A stretch of DNA of 64,000 nt, from contig NW_020312753.1 in the NCBI RefSeq assembly GCF_002999335.1, forward strand, positions 106,237-170,236, read 5' to 3'. Of the stretch, positions 61,401 through 64,000 are shown piece by piece. How positions within the stretch are numbered: position 1 is the first letter of the stretch; the number at the start of each line of letters is the position of its first letter. The notes under the pieces are model-generated. The model was given only the letters and a program-made list of their open reading frames with translations, was not told the origin of the DNA and ran no database searches. The position numbers and the translations under genes were made by a program. Origin of the DNA: Cyclospora cayetanensis. Lineage: Eukaryota; Apicomplexa; Conoidasida; Eucoccidiorida; Eimeriidae.

Positions 61401-64000
61401 TCCCTTCAGAGCAAGAAGCCCTCTGCCCACGCGTCGGGGGAGGCATTGTGTCTGTGGGGCGCACTGTGTCGGGAGCAGCAGCAGCAGCGGCTGCCGCAGG
61501 GAGCCTCGCCGCAACGAGCGCCTCAGGAGCGGCAGCAGGGAGCAGCGTTGGCGGCGGAGCAGAGGACGAGGAAGTCTCTCTGCTCCCAGAGCAGGCTTTT
61601 GCGTCTTCGCTGGTCTTCCAGGTGTCTCACCAGCTGCTGCAGATCCCCCCCGCTGCTCTTATCGCTCGCGAGCGATGCTTCTCCGTGGAGCTGCTCGGGG
61701 AGGGAGCGCAAGACTTGGGAGGTCCTTATGCGGAAGTCATTAGCGCCGTCTGCGACGACTTGAGGAGCAGCCGTCTCTTCAGCCCTTCCAGCAACGCTAG
61801 AGCGTGGGTAGGCGAGGGCAGAGACTTCCTCTCCCCCAGTCCGCTGCTAAGGGAGCTTCTGGTGCCTGCGGCTGCAGCGCAGGTGTCTGCGCGACAAAGG
61901 AGGCTGCGCTCCTCCTCGAGCCTCTTTCTTGCCGACGACGACGCAGCGCTCGGCGTTGCCAGCGCCCCTCTGCCTTCCGCCTCGCGGCAGACGCCTCTGC
62001 CGTGCTGCCTGACGGACGCTCCTCCTCTGCTGATCGCCTCTCCCGGCTTCTGCACGCGCCCCCCTCCGCGCGTCGCTGCGACGACAGCGGCGGAGCCGAC
62101 GCGGCTGCACGCCAGCGAGGCGCAAACCTCCGCAGACGGCATCCCTCCCCTTCGCGCTCTGCAGCGGCAGTGGGAGCTGCAGCGCCAGGCGTTCGCGCAG
62201 CTCTTCACCTCCTGGAAAGGAACTGCCGAAGAGCACGCTCCTGCGCGCCTGCTGCTGCACTTCTGGAGCAGACAAGGCATCTCCACGTATGGGCAAAAGG
62301 TGTGCCGAGCTCTGCAGGCACTTGGGCTCCTCATGGGATGCTCTATCATCTCCATGAGCCCCCTCAACTTGTCTCTAACTCCCGCCACGTGGGCTCTGCT
62401 CATGGGGGAGCAGCCGGCGCAGGAGCTGTTGCTGCAGCAGGATTTGCTGGCAGCCAGACATCTCCGCAAGCTTCGGCTTCCCGTCGCAGCGGCTGCTGCG
62501 GAGGCTTCGAAGCAATCCTCCGAAGCAGACACCTCGGTGCGCGCGACTCGCCGCGCTTCAGAGGCCGATTCAGAGAGGAGCGCCGCTGAAGCGGCTGCAG
62601 CAGCTGCGGCGGCGGTTGCAGCTGCTGCCGCCGCCGCTGCGGGGGAAGACGTAGAGGAGACACGAGAGGAAGTCTCGGCTGCAGTGTACGCGATGCTGAG
62701 AAGGGGGGCAGTCGTTGATGACTCTGTAGGAAGATCCATGCCCCTTCTGGCGGCTCACGAGCAGCTGCATCTCCGTCTTCAGGATCTTCCGGCGCTTCTA
62801 GACATACAAACGCAAGTCAGAGTAAGCTTGGTTTCCTTCAAAGAACGCCGCCGATACCAACAGGGGGGTGGCTCGTGTGCTGACTGACGCTGTCTCCTTG
62901 GGCTGCACCTGTGAGCACTGGGCAGCGCTCCGGATATTCTTGTTGGCGTTTGCAAACTAACATGAGAGTCATGGTGGGGGTAGTAGGGAGGCACGCAGGG
63001 GACGGGAAGGAAGGAAGGAGCATTGCGAAAGGCGGATAGGTCGCAGGGGAGAGTCTGCTTTGTTTTCGTCGTGTGCTGTATACATTTTCATACTCCTCTG
63101 TATCTGCAATACGTGTGTATGTTCGTTTGCTTTTTGCGTTGGTTCGTTGGGCATGCATATGTATATGTAGGTGTGTGTACATGTATATGTAGGTGTATGT
63201 AGATGTATATGTAGGTGTATGTACATGTATATGTAGGTGTATGTAGATGTATATGTGTGTATATGTATATGTAGGTGTATGTAGATGTATATGTAGGTGT
63301 ATGTATGTGGATATGTAGGTGTATGTAGATGTATGTAGATGTATATGTGTGTATATGTATATGTATATGTATGTAGATGTATATTTATGTATAAGTAGGT
63401 ATCTTTCGGTGTGTGTATAAGCAGGTATATGTAGAGGTATATGTATATGCATATGTATATGCATATGCGGGTGTATGTATAAGTAGGTATATGTAGGTGT
63501 ATATATGTGTATGTGTGGGTGTCTGCGAATTTTTTGCATGCTTTGGGCTTGCTGCCACTGCGTGTTTAGGTGAGCGAAGGGTTCGAAGCTGCCTGCTGCA
63601 TGGCGTGGGGAGTGCAGCAACTCGTTCGCATTCCACTTCTTCGAGCGCTGCTTCGGCCGGAAGACTTGCGGAGTCTCGTCTGTGGTGCACCCGATGTAGA
63701 CGTCGAACTTCTTAAGGTGCAGCGAAGGCTGCTTGTGCTGCCGCTGCTGCTGCGTTTTTCCTCTATCCCTGCAGTCTCTTCTGGGGTGATGAGGGCTGCA
63801 TGCATCTCTCTGTCCACTCACAGCGCCTCTGCAGATGGCGCTGCATGCATCTCTCTGTCCACTCACAGCGCCTCTGCAGATGGCGCTGCATGCATCTCTC
63901 TGTCCACTCACAGCGCCTCTGCAGATGGCGCTGCATGCATCTCTCTGTCCACTCATAGCGCCTCTGCAGATGGCGCTGCATGCATCTCTCTGTCCACTCA
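22122..64000 (+). CDS. Giant HERC1/HERC2-type HECT E3 ubiquitin ligase, at least 13 exons, 3' end beyond window
   Basis: HECT ligases take ubiquitin from an E2 onto a C-lobe cysteine and pass it to substrate. My exons are 22122-26408, 27497-31432, 32821-34811, 35435-39158, 39494-39607, 40159-46631, 47458-50217, 50843-52127, 52432-56760, 57240-57552, 57868-59369, 59993-62821, and 63570 to at least 63716. Every junction is GT-AG with matching phase; the first twelve exons total 33,543 nt, exactly 11,181 codons. In order I see Ala/Gln-rich N-terminal sequence, an interrupted SPRY domain, long helical low-complexity regions, a ZZ-like finger, further beta-rich blocks, and the HECT N-lobe. The HECT resembles the large HERC class ([32 protein letters not shown]). 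The C-lobe and active cysteine are outside the window. The start is uncertain: frame is open from 21957, the first in-frame ATG is 22122, and an upstream exon is possible. A 48-nt microexon at 57086-57133 would also keep the frame. Confidence 0.85.
25590..27600 (+). other. SPRY (B30.2-like) domain, split by an insert and an intron
   Basis: The first half shows [18 protein letters not shown] and then [17 protein letters not shown] (to about 25765), matching the SPRY 'xxWxWEVxI...QVGVA' pattern. The second half, [20 protein letters not shown] (about 26342-26401), matches the 'VGVxLDxxxGxLxFFxNG' core. About 190 residues of Ala/Gln/Ser-rich sequence separate the halves. The domain end is spliced across intron 26409-27496. 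SPRY domains mediate protein binding, and one is known in human HERC1. Confidence 0.6.
26409..27496 (+). repeat. HECT intron 1 with TGTATG/TCTATC microsatellite array
   Basis: The donor is CGTAAG|GTAGGT and the acceptor AAAACGCAG|GTGCAT, phase 0. From 26815 to about 27480 the intron is built of TGTATGTATG and GTGTCTATCTATGT units. All three plus-strand frames are nearly stop-free there, which makes the following exon look as if it began near 26837. Confidence 0.9.
29135..29300 (+). repeat. Coding His/Glu/Gln/Asn repeat
   Basis: Imperfect 12-18 bp units such as catcatgagcagaatcct sit in exon 2 of the HECT gene. They encode HHEQNP/DHHEQN blocks and contain most of the local histidines. The repeat is non-CAG, unlike the other exonic repeats nearby. 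Confidence 0.9.
31433..32820 (+). repeat. HECT intron 2 with GA tract, TA run and AAACATGAACATGTATG-type array
   Basis: The donor is ATCAAG|GTAGGC and the acceptor TTTATAG|GTCTTT, phase 0. At 31603-31720 the plus strand is GAGAGATAG-type. A pure TA run lies at 32139-32166. From about 32345 to 32775 there are degenerate units of about 30 bp built on aaccatgaacatgtatgtg. No exon was found inside. Confidence 0.85.
33328..33438 (+). repeat. 33-bp coding repeat (Gln-rich)
   Basis: Unit caagtgcaactgcagcaaca plus cagaaactgcaa occurs at 33361 and 33394 with partial copies on both sides. It encodes an 11-residue [15 protein letters not shown] repeat in exon 3 of the HECT gene. Confidence 0.95.
33835..33952 (+). 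repeat. (CAACAC)n-type coding Gln/His repeat
   Basis: Alternating Gln-His codons (QHQQHQQH) extend for about 118 nt in exon 3 of the HECT gene. Confidence 0.95.
34812..35434 (+). repeat. HECT intron 3 with TATA and CACCTACA microsatellites
   Basis: The donor is TGCACAG|GTTAGC and the acceptor GTGTTTTTAG|GTGCCT. Phase 2 gives a joined Arg codon (AG+G). The centre changes from ATATAT (34955-35160) through ACATATACGTGT to CACACCTACA units (35220-35400). Confidence 0.9.
35892..35954 (+). repeat. 21-bp coding repeat, three copies
   Basis: Unit cacaccaacatagcatgcag + c, encoding PHQHSMQ-type heptads, in exon 4 of the HECT gene. Each copy carries GCATGC. Confidence 0.9.
39159..39493 (+). other. 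HECT intron 4 (pyrimidine-rich)
   Basis: I place the donor at GATACGAT|GTATGT and the acceptor at CTAACGTGCAG|GTGCGG, phase 0. The 39240-39365 segment is almost pure CCTCCCTCT. A second potential acceptor (TCTCTCTGCAG at about 39248) exists, so the boundary is less certain than the others. Confidence 0.65.
39494..39607 (+). other. Small internal exon of the HECT gene (38 codons)
   Basis: A 114-nt exon with phase 0 at both ends encodes [10 protein letters not shown] and then [16 protein letters not shown]. It ends AGG|GTGTGT. It restores continuity between exon 4 (ending ILALTGYD) and the exon at 40159. Skipping it would also keep the frame. Confidence 0.6.
39608..40158 (+). repeat. HECT intron 5 with TATA/TATG microsatellite
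   Basis: The donor is CTTAGG|GTGTGT and the acceptor GTTTTCGCAG|TGTGCA, phase 0. TA-rich microsatellite spans about 39815-40135. Confidence 0.75.
40881..41154 (+). repeat. Coding Gln/His-rich tract
   Basis: Mixed CAG/CAA/CAT/CAC codons encode poly-Gln followed by [13 protein letters not shown] units in the long exon 40159-46631 of the HECT gene. Confidence 0.95.
42952..43091 (+). repeat. 21-bp coding repeat encoding AAAASPA
   Basis: Unit gctgctgctgcagcatctcc + t recurs about six times without drift, giving a periodic [21 protein letters not shown] segment. Confidence 0.95.
46483..47500 (+). other. ZZ-type zinc-finger-like domain assembled across an intron
   Basis: The exon ending at 46631 encodes [11 protein letters not shown] and then [10 protein letters not shown]. 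Splicing at GATGCAA|GTACGC to TGTTCAG|GTTAGA (47458) continues as [14 protein letters not shown]. The joined [16 protein letters not shown] resembles the core of ZZ fingers of the dystrophin subtype (RYRxxxxFxYDICxSC). It lacks one of the middle cysteines of the classic type. Known ZZ fingers bind protein tails; human HERC2 also has one. Confidence 0.6.
46632..47457 (+). repeat. HECT intron 6 with a 129-bp duplication and TA/TTTA runs
   Basis: The phase-2 intron contains TTATTTATAT repeats (46840-46905). Two copies of a unit of about 110 bp containing gtagggcttgtctatctc start at 47043 and 47172, 129 bp apart. Between 47280 and 47315 there is pure TA. Confidence 0.85.
48368..48423 (+). repeat. 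Perfect (AGC)18 run encoding poly-Ser
   Basis: An uninterrupted AGC tract in HECT exon 47458-50217. A second, imperfect AGC/AGT Ser tract lies at 48158-48208. Confidence 0.98.
50218..50842 (+). repeat. HECT intron 7 with TATA/TACATA microsatellite
   Basis: The donor is CTACAG|GTAGGG and the acceptor GTGCCGTAG|TGGAAG, phase 2 (AG+T gives Ser). From about 50510 to 50810 it is a TA/TG/CA mixture. Confidence 0.85.
52128..52431 (+). repeat. HECT intron 8 with TTCTACTACCTC triplet array
   Basis: The donor is GTAGAG|GTTTGT and the acceptor TTTCTCGCAG|ACAGCG, phase 0. At 52155-52330 it is 12-bp ttctactacctc/ttctactacttc units. These give a misleading Tyr/Phe/Leu open frame on plus and a Val/Glu (EVVEEVV) frame on minus. 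Confidence 0.9.
55380..55432 (+). repeat. Perfect (AGC)n run encoding poly-Ser
   Basis: About 16 AGC codons within HECT exon 52432-56760. Confidence 0.97.
56047..56076 (+). repeat. Poly-histidine run of ten codons
   Basis: CAT/CAC codons encode ten consecutive histidines after NKF and before QFPQQQ, in HECT exon 52432-56760. Confidence 0.98.
56761..57239 (+). other. HECT intron 9, with a possible 48-nt microexon
   Basis: The outer donor is CAGCAG|GTCCTT (weak) and the acceptor CCTCTGCAG|ATGCAA, phase 0. TATA/TGTA microsatellite occupies 56830-57045. Inside, TCTCCTGCAG at 57085 and AAAG|GTGTGC at 57133 bracket 48 nt (57086-57133) that stay in phase 0 and would insert [15 protein letters not shown] sequence. 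Confidence 0.6.
57553..57867 (+). repeat. HECT intron 10 with a 20-bp minisatellite (nine copies)
   Basis: The donor is GTTTTG|GTGCGT and the acceptor GTCTTACAG|GTCGTG, phase 1 (G+GT gives Gly). The repeat at 57661-57848 has unit tgcaactatctgctactgca, with variants in two copies. Because 20 is not a multiple of three, the array cycles through frames yet remains stop-free on the plus strand. That makes the intron appear coding. Each unit junction contains TGCATGCA. Confidence 0.85.
59370..59992 (+). repeat. HECT intron 11 with a 57-bp stop-free minisatellite
   Basis: The donor is CGCGCAG|GTGAGA and the acceptor TTTTTGCGCAG|ATGTCT, phase 0. Between about 59440 and 59862 a 57-bp unit (one copy of 72 bp) containing gagatgcaaatgctg recurs, with anchors at 59498, 59570, 59627, 59684, 59741 and 59798. 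Being 19 codons long, it yields periodic reading frames in all three plus frames. Confidence 0.85.
61590..63716 (+). other. HECT domain, N-lobe and hinge (C-lobe not in window)
   Basis: [20 protein letters not shown] starts at about 61676 and matches the HECT N-lobe opening of HERC proteins. [17 protein letters not shown] (about 62326) matches their LGVLLGIAIRTGSPLSLNL segment. After intron 62822-63569, [20 protein letters not shown] and [19 protein letters not shown] follow the pattern FxxGxxxVVPxxLLxxFTxxELExxVCGxPDI. About 150 residues of Ala/Arg/Ser-rich sequence interrupt the N-lobe (61760-62200), and a poly-Ala run lies at 62580-62640. The catalytic cysteine would be about 100 residues further on, past 64000. 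Confidence 0.85.
62822..63569 (+). repeat. HECT intron 12 with TGTATATGTAGG microsatellite
   Basis: The donor is GTCAGA|GTAAGC and the acceptor GTGTTTAG|GTGAGC, phase 0. From about 63150 to 63510 it is built of tgtatatgtaggtgtatgta-like units. Confidence 0.9.
63795..64000. repeat. 45-bp tandem repeat running off the window end
   Basis: Copies begin gctgcatgcatctctctg at 63795, 63840, 63885, 63930 and 63975, with only one substitution seen (CACAGC/CATAGC). A 45-bp unit preserves frame and is open on both strands. In the HECT frame it would encode a 15-residue unit ([15 protein letters not shown]). Whether it is exon or intron is unresolved, because a possible donor (AAG|GTGCAG) lies at 63717. 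Confidence 0.95.

Noticed and set aside
22122..64000. Several neighbouring genes instead of one ligase
   Set aside because: All twelve junctions keep phase. No intervening stretch shows a stop followed by a credible new start, and the SPRY and ZZ domains both straddle junctions. Transcript data could still overturn this.

Overview
The window looks like nuclear DNA of a coccidian apicomplexan, most likely Eimeria or a close relative. Three signs support this. Genes carry many introns. Exons are studded with (CAG)n-type triplet runs read as Gln, Ala or Ser depending on frame. Introns are packed with TG/TA microsatellites and minisatellites. No RNA gene, insertion sequence, CRISPR array or bacterial-style operon was seen.

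Layout. (1) 1214-2854, plus strand: a two-exon ASCC1-like protein with a KH segment and a 2H-phosphoesterase fold, followed by a 30-bp tandem repeat. (2) 3610-5831, minus strand: a hypothetical low-complexity basic protein. (3) 8302-17663, minus strand: a complete SEC31 (COPII outer coat) that I resolve into 17 exons; the spliced length is 4347 nt, an exact multiple of three, giving 1448 residues. (4) 17664-22121: a 4.5-kb gap between the divergent SEC31 and the next gene. (5) 22122 to the window end, plus strand: one enormous gene of at least 13 exons. It encodes a giant HERC1/HERC2-type HECT E3 ubiquitin ligase of more than 11,200 residues, with an interrupted SPRY domain, a ZZ-like finger split by an intron, and most of the HECT domain at its 3' end. 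The HECT C-lobe and catalytic cysteine lie beyond the window.

The strongest result is that twelve introns of the giant gene can be placed at GT-AG sites with matching phases, so that 33,543 nt of exon reads through as one frame. What first looks like about ten separate long reading frames is therefore one gene. Nearly every intron in it is a repeat island. Several repeats are free of stops in more than one frame, which makes gene prediction unreliable here.

The genes do not form a pathway. They are housekeeping functions (RNA/transcription-repair cofactor, ER-to-Golgi coat, ubiquitin transfer) placed side by side. Exon coordinates come from reading splice consensus, frame and family resemblance by eye, without transcript data.
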